Positions 25,530 to 35,029 of a DNA stretch of 36,208 nucleotides are shown in pieces; the first letter of the stretch is position 1; every line of letters begins with the position of its first letter. The position numbers and the translations under genes were made by a program. Under the pieces are notes generated by a model. It had not been told where the DNA came from, made no database searches, and saw nothing but the letters and a program-made list of their open reading frames with translations. The stretch is from Caulobacter sp. (GTDB lineage Bacteria > Pseudomonadota > Alphaproteobacteria > Caulobacterales > Caulobacteraceae): assembly GCA_030645575.1 (NCBI GenBank), contig JAUSMJ010000072.1:1-36208 (forward strand). Direction: 5' to 3'.

Positions 25530-25888
25530 TGCAAGTGAAGGTCATCCGAAACGACGAGGATCTCACCGCCGCCTTCGCCGAGATCGAACGCCTCTGGAAT
25601 GCCGAGCCGGGCACCGAGGATGGCGACATGCTCGATGCGCTGGTCGCGCTGACGACGGCCTACGAGGACAGGCACTACGCCATTCCCAGGGCCTCGGCGA
25701 TCGAGGTGCTCAAGTTTGTCATGGAATCCAACGGCCGCACCCAGGCCGACCTTGGCCATCTTCTCGGATCGCGGTCGCGAGCCTCCGAGATCATGAATGG
25801 ACGCCGTGAGCTGAATCTGGACCAGATCAGGCTTCTGGCTCGCGAATGGCGTATCCCCGCGGCGGCGCTGATCGACGTCGCGGCCTGA
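25529..25888 (+). CDS. higA: HigA-type antitoxin with helix-turn-helix domain
   Basis: A 119-residue antitoxin. The N-terminal half (AFAEIERLWNAEPGTEDGDML, then AYEDRHY) is the part that in this family flanks the toxin-binding region; the C-terminal half is an XRE-type helix-turn-helix (RTQADLGHLLGSRSRASEIM, then a NGRRELNLDQI segment). It neutralises HigB and, from family knowledge, represses its own promoter, probably at the GTTCCCAAT repeats upstream of higB. Coupled by TGATG to higB. The following 145 bases hold no gene. Confidence 0.9.
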   Translation: MQVKVIRNDEDLTAAFAEIERLWNAEPGTEDGDMLDALVALTTAYEDRHYAIPRASAIEVLKFVMESNGRTQADLGHLLGSRSRASEIMNGRRELNLDQIRLLAREWRIPAAALIDVAA

Positions 25889-25976
25889 AGTCCAAAGGCA
25901 CGCCGCCCCTGATGTCTTGACGGCCAGCTTTGCTCTGTCAGGGGACTTGCCCAAGGACCGCTGGCAGGCTCCCTAT

Positions 25977-25994
25977 CCCTCAAGGCCTTCAGGG
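25977..25994. repeat. Short palindrome after higA
   Basis: CCCT and AGGG flank the perfect core AAGGCCTT with one mismatched base on each side. It lies between the convergent higA and 2-oxoglutarate oxygenase genes and is followed by CCCTGGAGGG, so the region may form terminator hairpins. No T-run. Confidence 0.3.
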
Positions 25995-26033
25995 CATTTC
26001 CCTTCTCCCTGGAGGGTCAAGGGAGTTGCGGCC

Positions 26034-26957
26034 CTACTTCTTCAGGCCGATCGCCCTCAGCCGCTCGTCGAGAAACGCCCCGGCGGTCACCGGCTCGAAC
26101 CTGGCGCCGGCGCCCACGCAGCTCTCCAGCACCGCCAGCGACGTCTCCAGCGTCGGGTGCATGAAGAACGGCATCGAATAGCGCGACACGTTCGGGCCGG
26201 TCGGGTTGACCACGCGGTGGGTGGTCGCGGGGATCACGCCGTTGGTCATGCGGGCCAGCATGTCGCCGCTGTCGACGATCAGGTTGGTCGGCTCGGTGAC
26301 CACCGGCAGCCAGGTCCCGTCGCGGTCGAGCAGCTCCAGCCCCGCGCCCTTGGCGGCGACCATGATGGTCAGGAAGTTGATGTCCTCGTGCGCCGCCGAG
26401 CGCACCGCGTTCGGGTCGGCGTCGGCCGCCAGCGGCGGATAGTGCAGCACCCGCAGCAGCGAGGTTCCGTAGCGCACCTTGTCGTCGAAATAGTCCGAAG
26501 GCAGGCCGAGCTTCGGGGCCAGGGCCCGCAGCAGCAGGATGCCGGTCTCGTTGAGCGCGTCGAACAGGCTCTTGAAAGCCGGCTTCACCCCCGGCGCCTC
26601 GGCCGGCCAGACGTTGGGTTCAAGGTCGTCGCCGGCCTCCGGCGAGGGGTCGTGGCCGACCTGCCAGAACTCCTTCAGGTCCGGATGGCCGCTGTCCTTG
26701 GCGTGCTCGACCCCGAACGGGGTGTAGCCGCGCATGCCTTTGGCGTACTGTGTCTTGGCGGCCTCGGGCAGGGCGAACAGCGCCTCGGCCTCGCCATAGG
26801 CGCGCTGCAGCAGCGCCAGCGGCACGCCGTGATCCTTCAGCACGAAGAAGCCGTAGTCCTGCAGGCCGCGCATCATCGCGTCGGAGAAGGCCTGGCGCTG
26901 GGCGGCGTCGCCGTCGGCGAAGGCTTTCAGGCTCAGTTCGGGAACGGATCGGGTCAT
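26034..26957 (-). CDS. 2-oxoglutarate/Fe(II)-dependent oxygenase, isopenicillin N synthase family
   Basis: A 307-residue protein of the isopenicillin N synthase-like dioxygenase family. The N-terminal DIOX_N part has GLQDYGFFVLKDHGVP (31-46). The C-terminal 2OG-FeII domain gives the iron ligands His190 and Asp192 (AAHEDINFLT) and His247 (ATTHRVVNP), with the 2-oxoglutarate-binding Arg259 and Ser261 in SRYSMPF. It would hydroxylate or desaturate an unknown small molecule. Start at 26957. The next gene upstream on the same strand is ribokinase, separated by 109 bases that hold two terminator-like palindromes, so it is probably its own transcription unit. Confidence 0.9.
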   Translation of the reverse strand: MTRSVPELSLKAFADGDAAQRQAFSDAMMRGLQDYGFFVLKDHGVPLALLQRAYGEAEALFALPEAAKTQYAKGMRGYTPFGVEHAKDSGHPDLKEFWQVGHDPSPEAGDDLEPNVWPAEAPGVKPAFKSLFDALNETGILLLRALAPKLGLPSDYFDDKVRYGTSLLRVLHYPPLAADADPNAVRSAAHEDINFLTIMVAAKGAGLELLDRDGTWLPVVTEPTNLIVDSGDMLARMTNGVIPATTHRVVNPTGPNVSRYSMPFFMHPTLETSLAVLESCVGAGARFEPVTAGAFLDERLRAIGLKK

Positions 26958-26994
26958 GGAGATAAGCTACCCTCAACTGGCGAGGGCCTCAAAC

Positions 26995-27061
26995 GGGGAC
27001 ATGTACTTCAGTACGTGTCCCCTCTGGCCGGAAAGGGACACGCACTGAAGTGCATGTCCCT
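26995..27061. repeat. Two tandem 28-bp related palindromes
   Basis: Palindrome one is 26995-27022, palindrome two 27034-27061; each has arms of the form GGGACA-y-GyACT and pairs nearly end to end. They share the same consensus and are 11 bases apart. The second begins five bases after the ribokinase stop and on the minus strand is followed by TTT, so it can act as its terminator. They look like copies of one dispersed palindromic element. The number of genome copies cannot be seen here. Confidence 0.75.
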
Positions 27062-27066
27062 GTACA

Positions 27067-27915
27067 TCAGAGCATCCCCTCCACCTCGGCCCGGGTCGGC
27101 AGCGACGGCTGGGCCCCCGCCCGCGTGGCCGTCAGCGCCCCGGCTGCGCAGGCGAAGGCCAGGGCCTCGGGGTGGCCCATGCCTTCCAGCAGGGCTACTG
27201 TCAGGGCGGCGACAAACGTGTCCCCCGCGCCCGTGCTGTCGATCACCGAAACCTCCGGCGGTTCCGCCGTGGCCAGCCGCGCGCCGTCGTGGAACAGACC
27301 GGCGCCGCGCGAGCCCCAGGTCACGGCGACCAGGCCCGGCAGACCGTGCAGCCGCCTGCCGTAGACCTCGGACTCGCCCTGGTTGACCACAATCAGATCG
27401 GCCCGCCGCAGCACGCTGTCGGGCACATCCAGCGCCGGGGCCAGGTTGACGCAGACGAAGCCCGTGGCCCGCGCCACGGCCGCCGCGACGGTCGCGGCCG
27501 GCAGCTCCATCTGGCAGATCAGCGCGCCCTCGATGACCGTCGGCAGCAGGTCCGACGTGAAGGCGGCGTTGGCGCCGGGCGCGACGATGATCTGGTTCTC
27601 GCCCTCGGCATCGACGCCAATCAGGGCCACGCCCGTCGGGGCCGCCCGGTCGATCGCGACGCCCGACAGGTCCACGCCCTCCGCCTTTAGCAGCGCCAGG
27701 GCCTCGTCGGCCATGCCGTCGGCGCCCACGCGTCCGATCAGCCGCACCGCCGCGCCCAGCCGGCGGGCGGCCAAGGCCTGGTTGGCCCCCTTGCCGCCGG
27801 GATGGCGGGCCAGGGTCGCGCCGGTCACCGTCTCGCCCGGCGCCGGCAGGGTCCTGGCCGTGGCCACGAAGTCGAGGTTCACCGACCCGACCACGGTGAT
27901 CAGCGGCGCGCTCAT
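27067..27915 (-). CDS. rbsK: Ribokinase (PfkB family sugar kinase)
   Basis: A 282-residue PfkB-family kinase. GSVNLDFVATARTLPAPGET and the first signature HPGGKGANQALAARRLG (38-54) are typical ribokinase, and DSTGAGDTFVAAL near residue 230 holds the anion hole and catalytic Asp. It phosphorylates ribose to ribose 5-phosphate. Its start overlaps the stop of the nucleoside hydrolase gene (ATGA), so the two are made together: the hydrolase frees ribose from nucleosides and this kinase traps it. Other PfkB sugars cannot be excluded, but the context supports ribose. Confidence 0.93.
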   Translation of the reverse strand: MSAPLITVVGSVNLDFVATARTLPAPGETVTGATLARHPGGKGANQALAARRLGAAVRLIGRVGADGMADEALALLKAEGVDLSGVAIDRAAPTGVALIGVDAEGENQIIVAPGANAAFTSDLLPTVIEGALICQMELPAATVAAAVARATGFVCVNLAPALDVPDSVLRRADLIVVNQGESEVYGRRLHGLPGLVAVTWGSRGAGLFHDGARLATAEPPEVSVIDSTGAGDTFVAALTVALLEGMGHPEALAFACAAGALTATRAGAQPSLPTRAEVEGML

Positions 27916-28850
27916 CGACCCAGGATCTCCAGCATCAGGGCGAAAGCGCCGTCATGATCAACCTGCGTCACCCACCGGCAGGTCGCGGCGGCGGGGTCGG
28001 GCAGGCGGAACTCGACGGCCGTGTGCCCCAGGGTCAGCGGCGAGTCCGTCTCGACCCGCAGATCGACGGGGACCGCCGTGAACAGCCGAGGCGCCAGCAG
28101 GCAGAGGATGGTGCAGGGGTCGTGCTGCGGCGGGCTGTCGCCGCCGACATGGGTCTGTTCTGTCCAGACGGCGAAGTCGAGCAGCTGCGCGGCAGCGCGG
28201 GCGGCGGGGGTGTCCAGCGCCTTGACCGCCGCCAGCCGCGCCGGCGTGGCCCGCACCTGGTGGGTGGCGTCCAGCCCCAGCACGACCGTCCGCACGCCCG
28301 AGCGGAACACCACGTCGGCGGCGTGCGGGTCGGCATGAATGTTGTACTCGGCCGAGGCGGTGATGTTGCCGCCCTCGCGCCGCGCGCCGCCCATCACGAC
28401 CACCGGGCCCAGCCGCGCGGCCAGCGCCGGCTCGCGCCCCAGCGCCAGCGCCAGGTTGGTCATCGGCCCGGTGACGGCCATCGAGACCGAGCCCGCCGGC
28501 CGGCTCATGACGATGTCGATGATGGCCTGGGCCGCCTCGGCCGCCGCCGCGGGGGCGTCGGGCTCGAACACCGGCAGGGTCCCCAGGCCCGACTCGCCGT
28601 GGAAGTGGCTGGCGACGATCGGCGGCCGGACCAGCGGCGTGGCCGCCCCGACATGGACCGGCACGTCCTCGCGTCCGGCGATCTGGCGGATCAGCCGCGC
28701 GTTGCGGGCCGTCAGCCCGGCCTCGACGTTGCCGGCCACCGTGGTGATGGCCAGGATGTCCAGCACGTCGGGCGCGCCAAACGCCAGCAGCAGGGCGACG
28801 GCGTCGTCGACGCCGGGGTCACAGTCGATGATCAGGGATGTCTTCGTCAC
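27912..28850 (-). CDS. Inosine-uridine-type nucleoside hydrolase
   Basis: A 312-residue nucleoside hydrolase, which splits ribonucleosides to base and ribose. The calcium site DCDPGVDDAVALL lies at residues 9-21 when the GTG at 28850 is the start; VTGPMTNLALAL and the EYNIHADPHAADVVF segment are the other conserved loops, and a His in THVGGDSP near 230 suits the leaving-group-activating region. An in-frame ATG at 28898 would add 16 residues with no counterpart in the family, so the GTG is preferred, though its ribosome site is weak. Coupled by ATGA to ribokinase as a salvage operon. No transporter gene is next to it. Confidence 0.9.
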   Translation of the reverse strand: MTKTSLIIDCDPGVDDAVALLLAFGAPDVLDILAITTVAGNVEAGLTARNARLIRQIAGREDVPVHVGAATPLVRPPIVASHFHGESGLGTLPVFEPDAPAAAAEAAQAIIDIVMSRPAGSVSMAVTGPMTNLALALGREPALAARLGPVVVMGGARREGGNITASAEYNIHADPHAADVVFRSGVRTVVLGLDATHQVRATPARLAAVKALDTPAARAAAQLLDFAVWTEQTHVGGDSPPQHDPCTILCLLAPRLFTAVPVDLRVETDSPLTLGHTAVEFRLPDPAAATCRWVTQVDHDGAFALMLEILGR

Positions 28851-28925
28851 ACGCCCATATCGGCCGTGAATCGCGAGGGCGGCAAGAGCGGCGGACATGT
28901 TCCGGCGCTAGCCGGCGCAGGTCCC

Positions 28926-29594
28926 CTACGAAAGCTGGTCCAGCGGCACGGCCGTCAGACCCTGTTCAGCCGAGGCCTTCGCCTGCGCCGCCTTGGCGCT
29001 GATGAACCCCGGCCGCGCCTGTATCCGCGCCCAGTAGGCCGCGACGGCCGGCGGGAACTGGTCGGCCAGGCCCAGAGACTGGGCCAGCAGCAGGGCATAG
29101 GCCACCGAGATGTCCCCGCCCGTAAACCGGCCGGCCGCCACGAACTCGGACTTTTCGACGATCGCCTCCAGGCCCCGCAGGCGCGCCAGGAACCATTTGG
29201 CGTAGTCGTCGGCCACCTGCGGCTGGCGGCGTTCCTCCGGTTCCAGTCGGCGGTAGCGCAGCACCAGGGTCTGCGGAAAGGTCAGCGTCGCCTCGCCGAA
29301 ATGCAGGGCGTTGAGCCAGGCGCCGAAGCCCGGTTCGTCCGGCTCGACGGCCAGGCCGGTGTCCCCGCCGTACTTGCGGCTCAGATACTCCACGATCGCC
29401 GCCGACTCGGTCATCCGCGTCTCGCCATCAACCAGCAGCGGAATGGTGCCCAGCGGGTTTTCCCGCAGATACTCCCGCGCCAGGCCCCTCGGCGGGAACG
29501 GCAGCATGCGCAGGTCGTAGTCCAGCCCCAGCTCCTCCAGCGCCCACAACGGCCGGAACGAGCGCGCGTCGGCGCAGTGGTAGAGGGTGATCAT
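28926..29594 (-). CDS. Glutathione S-transferase family protein
   Basis: A 222-residue protein of usual GST length. The N-terminal thioredoxin domain starts ITLYHCADARSFRPLWALEE, with Ser12 as candidate catalytic residue, then NPLGTIPLLVDG (the cis-Pro for glutathione binding) and TESAAIVEYLSRKYG. The C-terminal helical domain has FTGGDISVAYALLLAQ, the N-capping box. Likely cytosolic and involved in conjugation or peroxide handling; substrate unknown. It stands alone, 75 bases downstream of the nucleoside hydrolase start, and is unrelated to the 382-residue GST-like protein earlier in the window except in fold. Confidence 0.9.
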   Translation of the reverse strand: MITLYHCADARSFRPLWALEELGLDYDLRMLPFPPRGLAREYLRENPLGTIPLLVDGETRMTESAAIVEYLSRKYGGDTGLAVEPDEPGFGAWLNALHFGEATLTFPQTLVLRYRRLEPEERRQPQVADDYAKWFLARLRGLEAIVEKSEFVAAGRFTGGDISVAYALLLAQSLGLADQFPPAVAAYWARIQARPGFISAKAAQAKASAEQGLTAVPLDQLS

Positions 29595-29634
29595 GCGGCG
29601 GTGTCCTGTTCAGGGGCGCAGGCTAGGACATCTT

Positions 29635-29740
29635 GCGTCCTTCGACACGCCGCTTCGCGGCTGCTCAGGATGGCGTGGAGGGATGGGCTTCAAAATATAC
29701 GTCATGGTGAGCGGCGCCGCAGGCGCGTGTCGAACCACGC
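29635..29740. repeat. Imperfect inverted repeat with TTCGACACGC arms
   Basis: The arm at about 29635-29676 and the arm at about 29700-29740 are imperfect reverse complements: both contain TTCGACACGC in opposite orientation, a GC-rich stem (GCCGCTTCGCGGC in the first) and a GCTCAGGATG / CATGGTGAGC end. It occupies half of the 212-base gap between the GST and the membrane hydrolase genes. Sequences of this form (TCCTTCGAGAC...GGATG) are familiar dispersed intergenic repeats in alphaproteobacteria. No coding signal is seen in the gap. Confidence 0.6.
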
Positions 29741-29806
29741 ACACTGAAGCGATTGTGCCGACGGCCACTCCGCGCAATGCTTCCGCAAAATCGGGGGGAG
29801 ACGACG

Positions 29807-31501
29807 ATGCGCAGATGGGGGCTGTTCGCGGCCGGATTGTTGCTGATTCTGGCCGGGTCGTGGCTGGCGAGCGCGGTGCAGACGGTGGGCGGGATCACCG
29901 TCACCGACGTGCGGTTCCCCGGAACCGGCGGCGTGACCATGAGCGGCCTGCTCTACACGCCGAAAAACGCGACCGCGGCGACGCCGGCCCCCGGCGTCCT
30001 CGCCGTCCACGGCTACATCAACAGCCGCGAGACCCAGAGCGCCTTCGCCATCGAGTTCGCCCGGCGCGGCTATGTCGTGCTGGCGATGGACCAGACCGGC
30101 CACGGCTACAGCGGCGGGGCGGCCTTTTCCAACGGCTTCGGCGGGCCGGACGGGCTGAAATACCTGCGAAGCCTGCCCAACGTCGACAAGGCCAACATTG
30201 GCCTTGAGGGCCACAGCATGGGCGGCTGGACGGTGCTGGCCGCCGCCGCGACCCTGCCCGACGCCTACAAGGCCGTGGTGCTGGAGGGCTCCTCCACCGG
30301 CGCGCCGTTCGCGGCCGAGGGCACGCCGGCCTGGCCGCGCAATCTGGGCCTGGTGTTCAGCCGCTACGACGAGTTCAGCAAGATCATGTGGGGCGTGGCG
30401 CGGGCGCGGGATGTCGCGACGGCGCCCAAGCTGAAGACCGTGTTCGGGACCTCGGCCGACGTGGTCCCTGGCCAGGTCTACGGCTCCATGGCCGACGGCA
30501 CGGCGCGGCGGCTGACCCAGCCCGTCACGACCCATCCCGGCGACCACATCTCGACCGCCGCCGTCGGCGACGCCATCGACTGGTTCGGCAAGACGCTCGT
30601 GGGCGGGACGCCTCGGCCCGTCAGCGACCAGATCTGGATCTGGAAAGAGGTCGGCACGGGGATCGCCTTCGTCGGCTTCGTCATGCTGTTGCTGGGAGCC
30701 TTCAACGGCCTGCTCGGCCTGCCGGCGGTCGCCAGCCTGCGCGGCGAGCCCTCCGCGGCCGTCGAGGCCAGAGGCGGACGCTGGTGGGCGGGCCTCCTGA
30801 CCACCGCCTTCCTGCCCATCGTCACCTTCTTCCCGGCCTTCATCGCCGTGACGGTGCTGCTCAAGCCCTCACCCCTGCTGCCGCAGAACATCACCAACCA
30901 GGTGGTGGTCTGGGCGCTGGTCAACGCGGCTCTGACGCTGGCCATCAGCTGGTTTGGCCGCAAACGGACCGCGCCCCGCTACGACGCCCGCTGGGCCCCG
31001 GCCCTGATGATCGCCCTGGCGACGACGGGCATCGGCTATCTGTCGCTGATCGCCATCGACGCCCTGTTCAAGGTCGACTTCCGTTTCTGGGTCGTGGCGC
31101 TGAAGCTGTTCAGCCCGGCCCAGTTCAAGATCGCGCTGATCTACGTCCTGCCCCTGACCGCCTTCTTCCTGGTCGCCCTGCGCGCCTTGCATGGGCGGCT
31201 GTCGGTGGCCGGGGACAGCGCGGGCCGGCAGTACCTGTCGTCCATCGCGGCCATGGCCCTGGGATTCCTGGTGTTCCTGGCGGTCGACTACGGCCTGTTC
31301 TTCCTCACCGGCCGCCTGCCGACCGACTTCGACCCGCTGAGCACGGTGGTGGCGATCCAGTTCCTGCCGCTGATGGCAGTGGTCGCCCTGATCTCGACCT
31401 TCACCTGGCGGCGAACCGGCAGTTCCGTCCCCGGCGCGGTGATCTGCGGACTGTTCGTCACCTGGTACGTGGTGGCCGGGACGGCTACGCAGGTGGCGTA
31501 G
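29807..31501 (+). CDS. Alpha/beta-hydrolase fused to a multi-span membrane domain
   Basis: A 564-residue protein. A signal anchor at 5-24 leads into an alpha/beta-hydrolase domain (about 30-265): GVLAVHGY, AMDQTGHG, and the nucleophile elbow GHSMGG with Ser137; His243 or His247 in THPGDHIS is the likely catalytic histidine. From about 281 there are some eight hydrophobic segments (near 284-306, 328-351, 363-383, 397-420, 440-460, 477-500, 513-532 and 541-559). The hydrolase domain would sit on the periplasmic side if the first segment is a signal anchor. GGGGGGAG lies seven bases before the ATG. Substrate unknown; a lipid or ester in the membrane is a reasonable guess. Its end overlaps the convergent SRPBCC gene by 17 bases. 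Confidence 0.85.
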   Translation: MRRWGLFAAGLLLILAGSWLASAVQTVGGITVTDVRFPGTGGVTMSGLLYTPKNATAATPAPGVLAVHGYINSRETQSAFAIEFARRGYVVLAMDQTGHGYSGGAAFSNGFGGPDGLKYLRSLPNVDKANIGLEGHSMGGWTVLAAAATLPDAYKAVVLEGSSTGAPFAAEGTPAWPRNLGLVFSRYDEFSKIMWGVARARDVATAPKLKTVFGTSADVVPGQVYGSMADGTARRLTQPVTTHPGDHISTAAVGDAIDWFGKTLVGGTPRPVSDQIWIWKEVGTGIAFVGFVMLLLGAFNGLLGLPAVASLRGEPSAAVEARGGRWWAGLLTTAFLPIVTFFPAFIAVTVLLKPSPLLPQNITNQVVVWALVNAALTLAISWFGRKRTAPRYDARWAPALMIALATTGIGYLSLIAIDALFKVDFRFWVVALKLFSPAQFKIALIYVLPLTAFFLVALRALHGRLSVAGDSAGRQYLSSIAAMALGFLVFLAVDYGLFFLTGRLPTDFDPLSTVVAIQFLPLMAVVALISTFTWRRTGSSVPGAVICGLFVTWYVVAGTATQVA

Positions 31502-31964
31502 ACCGCGCGACCTCTTCGGCCAGGGACTCCAGCAGCCCGATCGTGCCCTCCTCGCGGCTGGCGACGGCCTCGCGACCTTCGAAATAGGCGCCCTGCTCGG
31601 TGAAGACCAGACGCGTCCCGGCCCCTTCCGGCCGGAACTCGACCGTCGCCAGCGAGGCGGAGATCGGCGCGCCGGCGACGGTCATGCCGTAGGCGAAGAT
31701 CAGCCGCCGATCGGGCACGATATCGAGGTAGGTGCTGTCGTTGGTGATCACCACGGCCGCGCCGGGCGGGCTGAAGCGACTCGACTCCACGGCCCCAACC
31801 GCCAGGTCGCCGCCGGTATGGGCGTGGATCGTCCAACTGTCGGTCTGGAAGAACCAGCGGTCGCGGGCCTCGCGGTCGGTGAAGGCGTGGAACACCCTGG
31901 CGGGCGTGGCGTCATAGACCCGCTCGACGCAGAAGGTGGCGTGGGTCACGGCAAGGTCGGTCAT
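31485..31964 (-). CDS. SRPBCC (AHSA1-type START) domain protein
   Basis: A 159-residue protein of the Bet v1-like AHSA1 group: ERVYDATPARVFHAFTDRE at the start, RDRWFF, then DRRLIFAYGM, and a long C-terminal helix (EEGTIGLLESLAEEVAR). The fold makes a hydrophobic pocket for a ligand, but no function is known for most bacterial members. It is the second gene of a two-gene operon, its start overlapping the ArsR-type regulator's stop (ATGA). ArsR-SRPBCC pairs are a common bacterial arrangement. Cytoplasmic, no signal. Confidence 0.9.
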   Translation of the reverse strand: MTDLAVTHATFCVERVYDATPARVFHAFTDREARDRWFFQTDSWTIHAHTGGDLAVGAVESSRFSPPGAAVVITNDSTYLDIVPDRRLIFAYGMTVAGAPISASLATVEFRPEGAGTRLVFTEQGAYFEGREAVASREEGTIGLLESLAEEVARSTPPA

Positions 31965-32326
31965 CGGTCGCCTCCTCGGGCTTCGTCGTCGGGTTTGGTC
32001 TGCGCCAGGTATTCACCCAGCCGGTCGAGCCGGCGCTCCCAGGCGACGCGGCGTTCGTTGATCCAGGTCTCGGCCCGGGTCAGGGCCGCGGTGTCGAGCG
32101 TGCAGGTGCGCACCCGGCCGACCTTCTGCGTCCTGACCAGCCCGCTCGCCTCCAGCACGGCCAGGTGCTGCACCACCGCCGACAGGCTCATCGGCAGCGG
32201 CTCGGCCAGCTGAGTGACCGAGGCGGGGCCGAGGGTAAGCCGCTCGAGCATCCCCCGCCGCGCCGGATCGGCCAGCGCGTGGAAGATGGGATCGAGGGTG
32301 GCGGGCGGGGGTCGATACTGAAGCAT
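31961..32326 (-). CDS. ArsR family winged-helix transcriptional regulator
   Basis: A 121-residue regulator. DPIFHALADPARRGMLERLT and the recognition part TQLAEPLPMSLSAVVQHLAV are the ArsR winged helix, followed by SGLVRTQKVGRVRTC as the wing. The metal motif ELCVCDL is absent, so it is of the non-metal type that accompanies SRPBCC genes. The start is the ATG at 32326, read as MLQYRPP; a longer open frame continues upstream without homology. This ATG lies inside a 24-bp palindrome that is probably its own operator, implying autorepression and possibly a very short leader. Confidence 0.9.
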   Translation of the reverse strand: MLQYRPPPATLDPIFHALADPARRGMLERLTLGPASVTQLAEPLPMSLSAVVQHLAVLEASGLVRTQKVGRVRTCTLDTAALTRAETWINERRVAWERRLDRLGEYLAQTKPDDEARGGDR

Positions 32327-32384
32327 ATGCTTTAGTATTCTCGCGCGGCTGAGCGCGCAAGCGAAGAGTGAAGCATATACTTCG
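32315..32384. promoter_or_regulatory. Two ArsR-type operators at the arsR start
   Basis: Site one spans 32315-32338: core AAGCATATGCTT (32321-32332) is a perfect dyad and the ATACT/AGTAT flanks extend it with one mismatch per arm. Its centre coincides with the end of the arsR start codon (32324-32326). Site two, GAAGCATATACTTC at 32370-32383, repeats the core with one mismatched pair, 46 bases upstream of the first on the arsR side. The spacing of the two would bracket an arsR promoter. Confidence 0.65.
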
Positions 32385-32393
32385 GTAGTGGGC

Positions 32394-32491
32394 GGGACCG
32401 CCGATCCGGTCCCAGGGGACAGGAAAGGCAGTCCCGTTAAGCAGGACCGGCGCGGCCCGGGGGCAGGAAGTCGTGCCCCGGGGGACACGAC
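32394..32491. other. Hairpins in the alpha/beta-type junction gap
   Basis: GGGACCG (32394-32400) and CGGTCCC (32407-32413) form one hairpin. GTCGTG (32470-32475) and CACGAC (32486-32491), with an inner CCCC/GGGG, form a stronger one 18 bases past the rpoD stop, a possible rpoD terminator although no T-run follows. Somewhere in the 182-base gap from 32327 to 32508 the sequence changes from Caulobacterales-type to Burkholderiales-type. I could not place the exact joint. Confidence 0.45.
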
Positions 32492-32508
32492 ATCCAGCCT
32501 CCTGAACC

Positions 32509-34905
<2,397 letters not shown>

Positions 34906-34977
34906 GGCGAACTCCCGGTATGAAACTTCCTTCAACAGACTGGGTTCCCGGCACCGGCGGAACCGGGGCACAGGCAC

Positions 34978-35029
34978 AAAAAATGCCCGGGGCCGGAGGG
35001 CTGGGCATTCAGGGGCCTCGAAAGGCCCC
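34978..35029 (-). terminator. Attenuator-like hairpin pair in the rpoD leader
   Basis: On the minus strand GGGGCCT and AGGCCCC pair around a TTCG loop (35029-35012), an unusually stable tetraloop hairpin. Two bases later AATGCCC (35009-35003) pairs with GGGCATT (34988-34982) and is followed by T's (to 34978), the form of an intrinsic terminator. It lies about 75 bases before the rpoD start and far downstream of the promoter. The 5' arm GGGGCC could also pair with GGCCCC in the terminator loop, giving an alternative fold. Confidence 0.6.

Noticed and set aside
26958..27066. CRISPR-like array suggested by two similar 28-bp units
   Set aside because: Only two units, each palindromic, separated by 11 bases; no spacer series and no cas genes.
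32327..32508. tRNA gene or insertion-sequence end at the composition change
   Set aside because: No cloverleaf, no CCA end, no terminal inverted repeats with target duplication could be found; only hairpins.
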